In this document: in pieces, positions 45,605 to 54,702 of the stretch
Numbering within the stretch: position 1 is the first letter of the stretch
Layout: every line of letters starts with the position of its first letter
Program-made: the position numbers and the translations under genes
The notes under the pieces: model-generated
Seen by the model: only the letters and a program-made list of their open reading frames with translations
Told to the model about the DNA's origin: nothing
The model's database searches: none
Origin: Rhizobium nepotum 39/7
Lineage (GTDB): Bacteria; Pseudomonadota; Alphaproteobacteria; Rhizobiales; Rhizobiaceae
Direction: 5' to 3'
Length of the DNA: 64,000 nt
NCBI RefSeq assembly: GCF_000949865.1
Contig: NZ_JWJH01000005.1
Location: 186,001-250,000, forward strand

Positions 45605-45721
45605 TCTATACAAGCTTCTGCGCCGGTGCGCCCTTCAAAGCGCAGTGAGGATCACCGAAAAGCTGGCAACAAAGACAGCGATGGAAGCGAAAGCGGCAAC
45701 GTCACGGATGAAATCAGTCAT
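45605..45721 (-). CDS. Tiny membrane ORF, 38 aa, frame uncertain
   Basis: GGAGAG 5-6 nt before an ATG (45721) opens MTDFIRDVAAFASIAVFVAS, an almost complete membrane helix. The frame as given continues FFGDPHCALKGAPAQKLV to a TAG at 45605, a sudden switch to polar sequence. At the switch there is a run of five A (45657-45661). With one A fewer the frame would read FSVILTAL and stop (TGA at 45634-45636), giving a 28-residue one-helix protein. The good RBS and the hydrophobic start suggest a real small protein; its end is uncertain. Function unknown. Confidence 0.45.
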
Positions 45722-46000
45722 TGGTCTCTCCTTACTCGTTATGTTCTATCTTTGTTCTCATTTCGTTCGATTGTCAACAGGGTTCTGCTGATGTTCCTCT
45801 TGCTAACGCGACAGAATCGGCTGCGGTTCCGTCCACAAGATCAGCAAGCCACTGACTCCAAAGCGAAAAAACCCGGAGGCGAAAAACGCATCCGGGTTCG
45901 GAAAAATTCAATTGTGGAAGGACGTCCGGTCTTCGGGGAGACTCACCGCTTCGAAACGGATCGCATAAGGCGTCGCGATGATCGTCTTATGCCGCCCCGA
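45722..46000. other. Gap between small ORF and lolD
   Basis: About 280 bp without a supported gene. It is moderately AT-rich at 45730-45810 (for example TATCTTTGTTCTCATTTCG), where the promoter of the small ORF or dnaE probably lies. It also contains the lolDC terminator described separately. Confidence 0.5.
45862..45900 (-). terminator. Terminator of the lolC-lolD unit
   Basis: Read on the minus strand, AACCCGGA (45898-45891) pairs with TCCGGGTT (45877-45870) around a 13-nt loop and is followed by a run of T (complement of the A run at 45866-45871). It lies about 100 nt after the lolD stop. Confidence 0.8.
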
Positions 46001-46684
46001 TCAGAAATCGACGATCTTGCCCTCAGCGAGCGTCACACGGCGGTCCATGCGATTGGCAAGCTCGTGATTATGGGTGGCGATCAACGCCGCAAGGCCGGAC
46101 TGGCGCACCAGCGCCTCCAGTGCGTCGAACACATAATGCGCGGTCTCGGGATCGAGATTGCCGGTCGGCTCGTCGGCGAGCAGCAGAAGCGGCGCATTGG
46201 CAACGGCGCGCGCAATGGCCACACGCTGCTGTTCGCCGCCGGAAAGTTCGGATGGGCGATGTTCGCCACGATGGCCGACGCGCATGTAGTCAAGCAGCGC
46301 GCTGGCGCGCTTACGGGCCTCGCCCTGCGTCAGACCGGCGATGAGCTGCGGCATCATCACATTCTCCACCGCCGTAAACTCCGGCAGCAGATGATGGAAC
46401 TGATAGACGAAACCGATGTCGCTGCGGCGGATCGCGGTGCGCTTTTCGTCACCTAAACCGTTGCAGGGCGCGTCATTGATGAAGACCTCGCCGGCGTCTG
46501 GATGTTCCAGCAGCCCGGCCAGATGCAGCAGCGTGGATTTGCCGGTGCCTGAAGGGGCGACAAGGGCCACCATCTCACCGCTCTTCAATTCGAAATCGGC
46601 CTTGCGCAGAATGGAAAGCGACGTCTCGCCCTGACCATAGGTCCTCCCGACGCCGGTAAGCCGCAGCACTGTTTTTTTTGCCAT
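46001..46684 (-). CDS. lolD: Lipoprotein-releasing system ATPase LolD
   Basis: The ABC ATPase that powers release of outer-membrane lipoproteins from the inner membrane to LolA. It has 227 residues with Walker [11 protein letters not shown]-loop region [21 protein letters not shown] (typical of the LolD/MacB group), signature LSGGEQQR, and Walker [13 protein letters not shown]. It lies 15 nt after the permease gene on the same strand. Confidence 0.96.
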   Translation of the reverse strand: MAKKTVLRLTGVGRTYGQGETSLSILRKADFELKSGEMVALVAPSGTGKSTLLHLAGLLEHPDAGEVFINDAPCNGLGDEKRTAIRRSDIGFVYQFHHLLPEFTAVENVMMPQLIAGLTQGEARKRASALLDYMRVGHRGEHRPSELSGGEQQRVAIARAVANAPLLLLADEPTGNLDPETAHYVFDALEALVRQSGLAALIATHNHELANRMDRRVTLAEGKIVDF

Positions 46685-46699
46685 ATTGCGAAGCGGTCC

Positions 46700-48007
46700 T
46701 TATTCGTAACGCAGGGCCTGCACCGGATCGAGCTTGGAAGCCCGCCATGCCGGAAAGATGGTTGCCAGGAAAGAAAGCGTCAGCGCCATGATGACGACGG
46801 TAATGGTCTCGCTGAGATCCATTTCGGCCGGAAGCTGGCTGAGGAAATAAAGCTGCGGATCAAACAGCACCGTGCCTGACACCCAGGAGAAGAACTGCCG
46901 GATGGATTCCACGTTGAGGCAGACAAGGACGCCGAGCCCAACGCCGGCAAAGGTGCCGACGGTACCGATCGCCGCTCCCGTCATGAAGAAGATACGCATG
47001 ACAGCGCCGGAACTGGCGCCCATGGTGCGCAGGATGGCGATATCGCTGCCCTTGTCCTTCACCAGCATGATGAGACCGGAAATGATGTTAAGCGCCGCCA
47101 CCAGAACGATGAGGGTGAGGATCATGAACATCACGTTTCTTTCCACCTGCAAGGCGGAGAAGAAGGTCTGGTTCCGCTGTCTCCAGTCAGTGATATAGAT
47201 TTGCCGCTCGGCCGCCTGCTCCACCAGCGGCCGGATGCCGTCGATATTGTCGGGGTGGCTGACGTAAAGCTCGATGGACTGCACTATGCCTTCGGCATTG
47301 AAATAAAGCTGGGCTTCGGAAAGCGGCATATAGATCATCGACGCGTCATATTCCGACATGCCGATCTCGAAGACACCGGAAATCTTGTAGGATTTGACGC
47401 GCGGGTTGACCCCCATCGGCGTCACATCGCCTTCCGGCGAAATGAGGGTGATATCGTCGCCCGCCGTCACGCCAAGCTGGGAAGCAAGCCTTGAGCCGAC
47501 CAGAACCCCGTCTCCGGCCATGAAGCCGACCAGATCGCCGGTCTTGATGTTGGTGGCGACTTCCTTGATCTTGTCGATATCCTCCTGGCGCACGCCGCGC
47601 ACCAGCGCGCCGGAGCCGGCGCCGCCGCGACCGGAGGCCAAAGTCTGGCCCTCCACCAACGGCAGGGCCATCGTGACACCCGGAACGGCGGAGAATTTCT
47701 TCGCCAGCTCATCGTAATTGTTGAAGGGCTGATCGATCGGCTGAACGATCATATGACCGTTGATGCCGAGAATGCGCGAAATCAGCTCGGTGCGGAAACC
47801 GTTCATGACAGCCATGACGATGATGAGCGTCGCCACGCCCAGCATGATGCCGACGAAGGAAAAGCCGGCGATGACGGAAATGAACGCTTCCTTGCGCCGC
47901 GACCGCAGATAGCGCCAGGCCACCATGCGCTCGAAAGCGGAAAACGGCCGGGCGGTTCTTTCCCGGGCGGAAGGAGCCGCACCCTTGTCAGCCTCGGCTT
48001 TTGCCAT
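46700..48007 (-). CDS. lolC: Lipoprotein-releasing system permease LolC/E
   Basis: The membrane partner of LolD, 435 residues. The MacB-like topology has one N-terminal helix (EAFISVIAGFSFVGIMLGVATLIIVMAVMNGF), a periplasmic domain of about 200 residues, and three C-terminal helices (MFMILTLIVLVAALNIISGLIML, FFMTGAAIGTVGTFAGVGLGVLV, TVVIMALTLSFLATIFPAWRAS). Only one permease gene is present, so the complex is probably LolF-like or homodimeric, as in many alphaproteobacteria. Start MAKAEAD at 48007 with GGGAG 5 nt upstream; an in-frame ATG at 48076 would add 23 residues. Confidence 0.92.
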   Translation of the reverse strand: MAKAEADKGAAPSARERTARPFSAFERMVAWRYLRSRRKEAFISVIAGFSFVGIMLGVATLIIVMAVMNGFRTELISRILGINGHMIVQPIDQPFNNYDELAKKFSAVPGVTMALPLVEGQTLASGRGGAGSGALVRGVRQEDIDKIKEVATNIKTGDLVGFMAGDGVLVGSRLASQLGVTAGDDITLISPEGDVTPMGVNPRVKSYKISGVFEIGMSEYDASMIYMPLSEAQLYFNAEGIVQSIELYVSHPDNIDGIRPLVEQAAERQIYITDWRQRNQTFFSALQVERNVMFMILTLIVLVAALNIISGLIMLVKDKGSDIAILRTMGASSGAVMRIFFMTGAAIGTVGTFAGVGLGVLVCLNVESIRQFFSWVSGTVLFDPQLYFLSQLPAEMDLSETITVVIMALTLSFLATIFPAWRASKLDPVQALRYE

Positions 48008-48143
48008 GTCGTCTCCCTGATCTGGACTTGCAAGGCCGGTTTTCTCGAGAAACCGAGCCCCGTTTTTGCGGATCATGATCTAAACAATAAAGTCGGAGCG
48101 GATTTCCGGTGAAAACCGCCCTTAACTCTTCACCATTCCGCTC

Positions 48144-49466
48144 TTAGCCGAGCACCTTGTTCATTGCCGCCTCGATTGTGACGGTTTCACGTTCGCCGGT
48201 CTTGCGGCTCTTCACCTCGACTTCGCCGTTCGCAACCGAACGCGGGCCGACGATGATCTGCATCGGCACGCCGATGAGGTCGGCGGTTGCGAATTTCTGG
48301 CCCGCACGGTCGTCGGTGTCGTCGTAAAGGACATCCTTGCCCGCGTGGGAAAGCGAGTAATACAGCTTTTCGCAAGCCGCATCACAGGCCGCGTCACCTG
48401 CCTTCATGTTGATAATGACGACGTCGAAAGGAGCAACCGAATCCGGCCAGATGATTCCGTTCTCGTCATGCGATGCTTCAATGATGGCGGGAACAAGGCG
48501 TGTCGGGCCGATGCCGTAGGAACCCATGTGAACAGGGTGTTCCTTGCCGTCCGCGCCCTGCACCTTGGCACCCATCGGTTCGGAATATTTGGTACCGAAA
48601 TAGAAGATGTGGCCGACTTCGATGCCGCGCGCGGAAAGACGCTCGCTATCGGGAATGGCGTCATAAGCGGCCTCGTCGTGCATTTCCGACGTTGCGGCAT
48701 AATCGGCCGTCCACTCGTCGAAAACGCCCTGAAGGGCTGCGACATCGTCGAAATTTGTATTGTCGGCGGGAATGGCGCGGTCGAGGAAGCTCTTGTGGCA
48801 GAAGACTTCGGATTCGCCGGTATCGGCCAGAATGATGAATTCGTGGCTGTGGTTGCCGCCGATCGGGCCGGTATCGGCGCGCATGGGAATGGCGCGCAGG
48901 CCAAGCCGTTCGAAGGTGCGCAGGTAAGCCACGAACATCTTGTTATAGGAATGGATCGCGTCTTCCTTGGTCAGGTCGAAGGAATAGGCGTCCTTCATCA
49001 GGAACTCGCGCGAACGCATCGTGCCGAAACGGGGGCGCACCTCGTCGCGGAACTTCAGCTGAATATGGTAGAGGTTCAGCGGCAGGTTCTTGTAGGACTT
49101 CACATAGGAACGGAAGATGTCGGTGATCATCTCCTCATTGGTCGGACCGTAGAGCATCTGGCGGTCCTGACGGTCCTTGATGCGCAGCATTTCCTTGCCG
49201 TAATCGTCATAACGGCCGCTCTCCTGCCACAGCTCGGCGGTTTGCAATGTCGGCATCAGAAGCTCGATGGCGCCCGAACGGTCCTGCTCCTCACGGATGA
49301 TCCTGTTGACCTTGTCGAGCACGCGCTTGCCGAGCGGCAGCCAGGAATAGATGCCGGCCGATTGCTGCCGGATCATGCCCGCGCGCAGCATGAGGCGATG
49401 GGAGACGATCTCCGCTTCCTTGGGATTTTCCTTCAGGATGGGCATGAAATAACGGCTGAGACGCAT
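48144..49466 (-). CDS. proS: Prolyl-tRNA synthetase, short type
   Basis: Charges tRNA(Pro). The 440-residue length marks the alphaproteobacterial/mitochondrial-like form without the editing (INS) domain found in the 570-residue E. coli enzyme. Class II motifs are visible: [22 protein letters not shown] (motif 1 region), [56 protein letters not shown] (motif 2), and [16 protein letters not shown] (motif 3). The C-terminal anticodon-binding domain begins near APFDVVII. Start MRLSRYF at 49466 with GGAAG 5 nt upstream. Confidence 0.96.
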   Translation of the reverse strand: MRLSRYFMPILKENPKEAEIVSHRLMLRAGMIRQQSAGIYSWLPLGKRVLDKVNRIIREEQDRSGAIELLMPTLQTAELWQESGRYDDYGKEMLRIKDRQDRQMLYGPTNEEMITDIFRSYVKSYKNLPLNLYHIQLKFRDEVRPRFGTMRSREFLMKDAYSFDLTKEDAIHSYNKMFVAYLRTFERLGLRAIPMRADTGPIGGNHSHEFIILADTGESEVFCHKSFLDRAIPADNTNFDDVAALQGVFDEWTADYAATSEMHDEAAYDAIPDSERLSARGIEVGHIFYFGTKYSEPMGAKVQGADGKEHPVHMGSYGIGPTRLVPAIIEASHDENGIIWPDSVAPFDVVIINMKAGDAACDAACEKLYYSLSHAGKDVLYDDTDDRAGQKFATADLIGVPMQIIVGPRSVANGEVEVKSRKTGERETVTIEAAMNKVLG

Positions 49467-49761
49467 GACGGCTTCCATTGGTGTGGGCGACGACGCGCAA
49501 AGGCGCGGGAATCGCCCCGAATAGAGGGATATTGGCGCCGTACATAGCCGTTTCCGACCAAGAAGAAAACCCGCCATGAAAAGAGCGGCTGGAGCGATTT
49601 CGTGGCATTTTCGCGATAGCTAATTCGCGTCAAAACGCTTTGGCCGGAATATTATTCTTGATCCGGTGCGACAAATTGCATCACAGGGAATTTTTTGCCG
49701 ACTGTAACAAATATGCAAAAAATGAGATGACAAGCATGGGTGATTGGGCTAGTTTTAGCTT
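49467..49761. other. proS upstream region, no gene seen
   Basis: About 295 bp between the proS start and the sRNA candidate. It is AT-rich from about 49640 to 49760. It must hold the proS promoter on the minus strand and the sRNA promoter on the plus strand. No ORF here has protein-like composition. Confidence 0.5.
49727..49755 (+). promoter_or_regulatory. Candidate promoter of the sRNA
   Basis: ATGACA (49727-49732), five of six to TTGACA, and TAGTTT (49750-49755) have exactly 17 nt between them. The predicted start is about 49762, just before the first RNA hairpin. The -10 match is modest. Confidence 0.4.
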
Positions 49762-49908
49762 ACAAAAGAGGCAGGAAGTCTAAATTCTTGCCGTTTTCGC
49801 GGTCAGTCTTGGGAGGATTAGATCTTAGGCGCGCTCGTCGCAGCCCCGGTAACGGTTACAGATCACGCGAAACCTGAAAAACAAGGCTGAAACGCCTTGT
49901 TTTTTTTT
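49762..49908 (+). ncRNA. Probable trans-encoded sRNA upstream of proS (alpha-r9-like by context)
   Basis: A terminator-ended, non-coding stretch of about 147 nt. Near the 5' end GGCAGGAA (49770-49777) pairs with TTCTTGCC (49785-49792), with one G-U pair. A mid segment contains GGAGGATTAG and GGTAACGGTTAC. The 3' end is a textbook terminator, AACAAGGC (49880-49887) with GCCTTGTT (49894-49901) and eight T. No gene on the plus strand precedes this terminator, so it needs its own transcript. From memory, the rhizobial alpha-r9 sRNA family lies between proS and a DUF1467 gene, as here; this identity was not checked. Confidence 0.65.
49880..49908 (+). terminator. Rho-independent terminator of the sRNA
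   Basis: A perfect 8-bp stem with a 6-nt loop is followed by a run of eight T. It stands far from any plus-strand protein gene: the proteins on both sides are on the minus strand. A further 250 bp to the DUF1467 gene stop show no gene. Confidence 0.9.
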
Positions 49909-50159
49909 GATTCACACACACAGGCACCGCTCCGGATCGTTATTCCGGTAAAATTGTGGCCGTGAATCAGCCGCAAGACACGCACATTCGTGTTTGCACG
50001 ACAGATATGACATCCATATGACAGTCTGATCCGCCTCTTGGCGAAACGGTCGCGGCACAGATGTGCAGCCTGGTGCCTTAAATCACGGCAGGAAGCGACC
50101 GCGTTGCAAGATTTTGCGGGCACGGCATAGGGGTTGCCGCGCAGCCTGCGCGACCTGCT

Positions 50160-50429
50160 TCAGTCGAAAACCGGGATAATTCTCGGCAGATCGTCCAGGC
50201 TGACGCCGAACCACCAGGTTCCGCCGTACCAGACGCCACAGATCAAGGCCGATATCAGGGTCGTCCACAGCACGATCCGCCCACCCCTGAACCGGGAGGG
50301 CGCGCTGGCGACCGTGCCGAGCGCCACTTCGCCCTCTTCCTCCTGGGTACGAAGGCCGATCGGCAACACAACGAAAAGCACCGTCCACCAGACGATGAAA
50401 TAAATGGCGAAGACCGAAAGAAGCGGCAT
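50160..50429 (-). CDS. DUF1467 small membrane protein
   Basis: An 89-residue protein with two membrane helices: LLSVFAIYFIVWWTVLFVVLPIG and IVLWTTLISALICGVWYGGTWW, joined by an acidic and basic loop (EEEGEVALGTVASAPSRFRGG). It belongs to DUF1467, a family common in alphaproteobacteria; function unknown. The start MPLLSVF at 50429 is preceded by GGAGG. It is 167 nt downstream of rnj on the same strand. Confidence 0.9.
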   Translation of the reverse strand: MPLLSVFAIYFIVWWTVLFVVLPIGLRTQEEEGEVALGTVASAPSRFRGGRIVLWTTLISALICGVWYGGTWWFGVSLDDLPRIIPVFD

Positions 50430-50596
50430 GACGTCCTCCTGCGCAATGCGTCCCTTGTAACGCATTCATCCACGAACCGGAATCACTTCCCCGCAAGAAG
50501 AGCAAAAAGCCGCAAAAGAAGACAGGGAACGATAAGGGCGGCGACCCCTCATGGATATGAGGGGCGCGACTGTTTTGAAGTCCGGGCTTTTCCGGC

Positions 50597-52264
50597 TCAG
50601 ACCTTCGTGACGAAAACCGTCACGATCGGCTTCTTGCCCCATGCCTGGTTGGCGGCGGCACGCACGGCGCGGCGCACCGCTTCGCGCAACAGCGCCAGAT
50701 CCTTGCGGCGGGCGCGCGGAATGCTTTCCACGGCGCCGAGAACGGCGTCATAAAGCGTATCTTCCATATCCTCGCCCTCGTCGTCGAATTCCGGCAGGCC
50801 GAAAGGCACGACATCGGGATCGCCGAGGAAATCGAAACGGCTGTCCAGCAGCACGTTGACGGAAACATGGCCCGCGAAGGAAAGCTTGCGGCGATTGCTG
50901 ATCCCCATCTCGTCCAGGTCGCCGATGAGGTTGCCATCCTTGAAGACGCGGCCATGCGGCGCATCATTGATGACTTCGGCAGGACCGGGCGCCAGACGCA
51001 GAATATTGCCGTTACGAACCTTCGGCACCTGCGAAATACCGGCCTGTTCGGCCAGTTCCTTCTGCGCCACCAGATGCGCCGCCTCGCCATGTACCGGCAC
51101 GAGGATTTGCGGCTTCGTCCATTCATACATTCTCAGAAGCTCGTTGCGGCGCGGATGGCCGGAGACATGCACCAGGGCCTCATTGTCGGTAACGATATGG
51201 ATGCCCTGCTCTATCAGGCCGTTCTTGATCTCGATGATCGCCTTTTCGTTGCCGGGAATGGCGCGCGAGGAAAACACCACCGTGTCACCGGCAGCGAGCG
51301 CCACATTGCGCATCTCGTCGCGCGAAAGCTTGGCGAGAGCCGCCCGCGGTTCGCCCTGAGAGCCGGTGAGAATGACGACAACCTTGTTGCGCGGAATATA
51401 GCCATATTCATCCTCGGCCAGGAACGGCTTGATGCCTTCCATGATGCCGAGATCCTGCGAGACGTTGACGACGCGCTTCAGCGACGAGCCGAGCAGCAGC
51501 ACTTCACGGCCCGCAGCCTCAGCGGCCTGGGCGATGGAGCGGATACGTCCGACATTCGAAGAGAAAGTGGTGATGGCCACGCGGCCCTCGGCACTTTCGA
51601 TGATCTGCCGCAGACCTTCGGAAACCTCGTGTTCGGAAGGCGACACGCCGTCGCGAAGGGAGTTGGTGCTGTCGCACATCAGCGCCAGAACGCCCTCTTC
51701 GCCAATGGCGCGGAAGCGAGCCTCATCCGTCAACGGCCCGAGCGACGGCGCGTCGTCGATCTTCCAGTCACCCGTGTGGATGACGTTGCCGAGCGGCGTG
51801 CGGATGACCAGCGACATGGGTTCGGGGATGGAATGGTTGACGCCGACGGCCTCGATTTCGAAGGGACCGACATTGATGCGATCGCCCGCCTTGAACGGAG
51901 TGATCGGAATTTCGGCGCGGCTGCCCTCATAGGCGCGCTTCGCCTCCAGCATGCCGGCGGTGAAACCCGAGGCGTAGACCGGCACGTTGAGGCCGGGCCA
52001 CAGGTCGTTCAGCGCGCCATAATGATCCTCATGGGCGTGGGTGATGATGATGCCTTTGAGGTTCTTCTTCTGCTCGGCGATATAGCTGATATCGGGCAGA
52101 ACCAGATCGACGCCCGGCAGATCGAGACCGGCAAAGGTCACGCCGCAATCCACCATGATCCATTGGCGCTTGCTCTCCGGCCCGTAGCCGTAAAGCGCCA
52201 GATTCATACCGATTTCACCGACGCCGCCAAGCGGCAAAAATACCAGTTCGTCCTGTTTAGCCAT
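50597..52264 (-). CDS. rnj: Ribonuclease J
   Basis: A 555-residue beta-CASP metallo-beta-lactamase RNase with 5'-exonuclease and endonuclease activity. The metal motif is THAHEDHYGA (residues 75-84), followed by the ligand regions VNHSIPEPM, HTGDWKID and CDSTNSLRDG. The beta-CASP part carries TGSQGEPRAALAKL and HVSGHPRRNELLRMYEWTKPQ. The C-terminal domain is of normal length. It shares the window with RNases E and R. It lies downstream of birA and the nuo genes on the same strand, with a 210-bp gap (52265-52474) that shows no gene. Confidence 0.96.
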   Translation of the reverse strand: MAKQDELVFLPLGGVGEIGMNLALYGYGPESKRQWIMVDCGVTFAGLDLPGVDLVLPDISYIAEQKKNLKGIIITHAHEDHYGALNDLWPGLNVPVYASGFTAGMLEAKRAYEGSRAEIPITPFKAGDRINVGPFEIEAVGVNHSIPEPMSLVIRTPLGNVIHTGDWKIDDAPSLGPLTDEARFRAIGEEGVLALMCDSTNSLRDGVSPSEHEVSEGLRQIIESAEGRVAITTFSSNVGRIRSIAQAAEAAGREVLLLGSSLKRVVNVSQDLGIMEGIKPFLAEDEYGYIPRNKVVVILTGSQGEPRAALAKLSRDEMRNVALAAGDTVVFSSRAIPGNEKAIIEIKNGLIEQGIHIVTDNEALVHVSGHPRRNELLRMYEWTKPQILVPVHGEAAHLVAQKELAEQAGISQVPKVRNGNILRLAPGPAEVINDAPHGRVFKDGNLIGDLDEMGISNRRKLSFAGHVSVNVLLDSRFDFLGDPDVVPFGLPEFDDEGEDMEDTLYDAVLGAVESIPRARRKDLALLREAVRRAVRAAANQAWGKKPIVTVFVTKV

Positions 52265-52474
52265 TGTTCTTCTTATCCATTAATGAGAGCGCGCGGGCGA
52301 CGGCGATATGCCGCGCCCAGCCGCCCGTTTAAGAGCATCGGACCTGTTAAACCATCTGATCGACCGGGCCGATGCGGAACCGGTCTGCCACCACCCTGCT
52401 TTTCATGAGCCGCAGGAAAGCTCCAACCTGTGGGAAGAGGCTCGGCGCGATCTTTCGAAGCCGCGCCGTTCACC

Positions 52475-53245
52475 TCATCCAAAAAACACGTCGCCGGCGG
52501 CGATGGAGCGCCTGACGCCCTCGTCCTCATCCAGCAGCAGATAACCATTATCATCAATTCCGACGAAACGCCCGCCGATCGAGCGGTCCGGGAAATTGAC
52601 GGTGATGTGTTCGCCGATACCGCAGGCGGCCGCCCGCCAGCCGGCCATGACACCGGAAACGCCCCTGCCCTCATCCCAGTCTTGCAGCACCTCCGCCGTC
52701 TCGCGAAACAGGTGCGCGAACAACTCGTCGGGAGAACACGACGCGCCGTGCTCGGACAGCATGGTGACGGGATAAAGCGGGGTTTCAGGCTTGTGGGCGA
52801 TATTGATGCCGATGCCGATGACGATGGCGCGTCGCCCGTCCGGCAGCAATTCGGCCTCCATCAGAATACCGCAGGTCTTTTTGCGGCCGATCAGCACGTC
52901 GTTCGGCCATTTGATTTCAAGCGGCTCGCCACCTGCAGGTAAAACCGCGCGGATGGCGCGGTAAACGGCAAGCGCGAAGGCAAGCGGCAGAGACCCTATG
53001 CGGTCCATCGGAGCGGGATCGATGAGAAGAAGCGAGGCGTAGAGATTGCCGGGTTCGGAAACCCATGGCCGACCGCGACGGCCGCGCCCGCCGGTCTGGC
53101 GGATGGCGGTGATCCACAGATTGCCGCCATCGCCCGCCCGCGCCCGGGCAAAACAGTCTATATTGGTCGATGGCGTTTCCGCCATCGCCTCGTGCCGGAA
53201 ATCATCGATGGACATCCGGCCCGTATGCTTTTGCGTGCTGCTCAA
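52475..53245 (-). CDS. birA: Biotin--[acetyl-CoA-carboxylase] ligase, monofunctional
   Basis: Attaches biotin to AccB (K126 at 7680-8162). At 256 residues it lacks the N-terminal DNA-binding domain of E. coli BirA, so it cannot act as the biotin repressor. Signatures: [43 protein letters not shown] and [11 protein letters not shown]. The longest frame starts with TTG at 53245 overlapping the nuoN stop (TTGA); an ATG at 53215 (MSIDDF) is an alternative, and neither has a strong RBS. It is placed at the end of the nuo operon. Confidence 0.95.
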   Translation of the reverse strand: MSSTQKHTGRMSIDDFRHEAMAETPSTNIDCFARARAGDGGNLWITAIRQTGGRGRRGRPWVSEPGNLYASLLLIDPAPMDRIGSLPLAFALAVYRAIRAVLPAGGEPLEIKWPNDVLIGRKKTCGILMEAELLPDGRRAIVIGIGINIAHKPETPLYPVTMLSEHGASCSPDELFAHLFRETAEVLQDWDEGRGVSGVMAGWRAAACGIGEHITVNFPDRSIGGRFVGIDDNGYLLLDEDEGVRRSIAAGDVFFG

Positions 53246-54690
53246 AAGAACGTCTTTGCCGCAACCGTGACCGCATTGCCAAGCGCACCGCCGAAGACGA
53301 CGAAGCCGACAACGAACAGTCCCGAGAGCGCATAAACAATCTTCAGTTCGCCGGCCGGACGCTCGAAGCTGCCCTTGGCTTCATCGAACCACATGACCTT
53401 GACGACGCGGATATAATAATATGCGCCGACGACCGAACCGATGACACCGATGATGGCGAGCGGATAGAGCTTCGCCTCGATGGCGGCAAGGAAGACGTAA
53501 TACTTGCCGAAGAAGCCGGCGAGCGGCGGAATGCCGGCAAGCGAGAACATCAGGATCGTCAGAACAACCGCCATGAAGGGGTTGGTGGACGAAAGTCCGG
53601 CCAAGTCTTCGACATTTTCAACATTGCCGATTTCCTTGCGGCGCATCGAGAGAATGCAGGCGAAGGTTCCGAGCGTCATGACCATATAGATGGTCATGTA
53701 GAGAATGACGCCAGAAATACCGGCCTCGGTGCCGGCCGCGAGACCAACCAGCGCATAACCCATGTGGCCGATGGAGGAATAGGCCATCAGGCGCTTGATG
53801 TTCTTCTGGCCGATCGCGGCAAACGAGCCGAGCAGCATCGATGCGATGGAGATGAAGACCACAATCTGCTGCCAGTCGGCAAAGATCGGCTGGAAAGCCT
53901 CGACAACGACGCGAACGAGGATGGCCATGGCGCCGATCTTCGGTGCGGCGGACAGGAAGGCGGTAACCGGGGTCGGCGCGCCTTCATAAACATCCGGCGT
54001 CCACATGTGGAACGGCACGGCGGAAATCTTGAACGCCAGACCGGCCAGCACGAAGACCAGGCCGAAGACCAGGCCGAGCGAGCGGGTTTCCGAGGCCAGA
54101 ACCTGCGCGATTTCGGTAAAGCCGGTATTGCCGGTGAAGCCGTAAACCAGCGACATGCCGTAAAGCAGCATGCCGGAAGAGAGCGCACCGAGAACGAAAT
54201 ATTTCAGGCCCGCTTCCGTGGAGCGCAGGCTTTCCCGGTTGATGGCGCAGACGACGTAGAGCGCCAGCGACTGCAACTCCAGCGCCATGTAGAGCGAGAT
54301 CATGTTGTTGGCCGAAATCATCAGCAAGATGCCGAGGGTGGCCAGCACCAGAAGCACCGGATATTCGAACCGTCCGACCGGTTCGAAACGGCTCTGGCCG
54401 ACAGAAAGGATCATGGCGGTGATCGAGCCGATCAGCGCCAGGATCTTCATGAAATTGCCGAAGGCATCGGCGACGTAAACACCGCCGAAGGCCAAACCCG
54501 AAGCGGGCGCAAAGACGATCCAGAGACCGACGACGAGCAGCAGGGCCACGGAAAGGCCTGTGACCGTCGTTGTCGACTTGTCGCCCGAGAAGACGCCAAT
54601 CATGAGCAGCGCCAGCGCGCCGACCGCAAGGATCAGCTCGGGCGTCGCAATGTGCAGACTGGCAAAAAGAATTTCAGCGGTCATGTCCAA
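53242..54690 (-). CDS. nuoN: NADH-quinone oxidoreductase subunit N
   Basis: One of three antiporter-like membrane subunits of complex I, 482 residues with about 14 hydrophobic helices. Typical segments: [78 protein letters not shown], and the lysines in helices that form the proton path. The last nuo gene, 12 nt after nuoM; its stop overlaps the longest birA frame. Confidence 0.97.
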   Translation of the reverse strand: MDMTAEILFASLHIATPELILAVGALALLMIGVFSGDKSTTTVTGLSVALLLVVGLWIVFAPASGLAFGGVYVADAFGNFMKILALIGSITAMILSVGQSRFEPVGRFEYPVLLVLATLGILLMISANNMISLYMALELQSLALYVVCAINRESLRSTEAGLKYFVLGALSSGMLLYGMSLVYGFTGNTGFTEIAQVLASETRSLGLVFGLVFVLAGLAFKISAVPFHMWTPDVYEGAPTPVTAFLSAAPKIGAMAILVRVVVEAFQPIFADWQQIVVFISIASMLLGSFAAIGQKNIKRLMAYSSIGHMGYALVGLAAGTEAGISGVILYMTIYMVMTLGTFACILSMRRKEIGNVENVEDLAGLSSTNPFMAVVLTILMFSLAGIPPLAGFFGKYYVFLAAIEAKLYPLAIIGVIGSVVGAYYYIRVVKVMWFDEAKGSFERPAGELKIVYALSGLFVVGFVVFGGALGNAVTVAAKTFF

Positions 54691-54702
54691 CGGGTCCTGT
54701 CG

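Noticed and set aside
48144..49466. proS as a truncated gene because it is 130 residues shorter than in E. coli
   Set aside because: All three class II motifs and the anticodon domain are present; the short form without the editing domain is normal in alphaproteobacteria.
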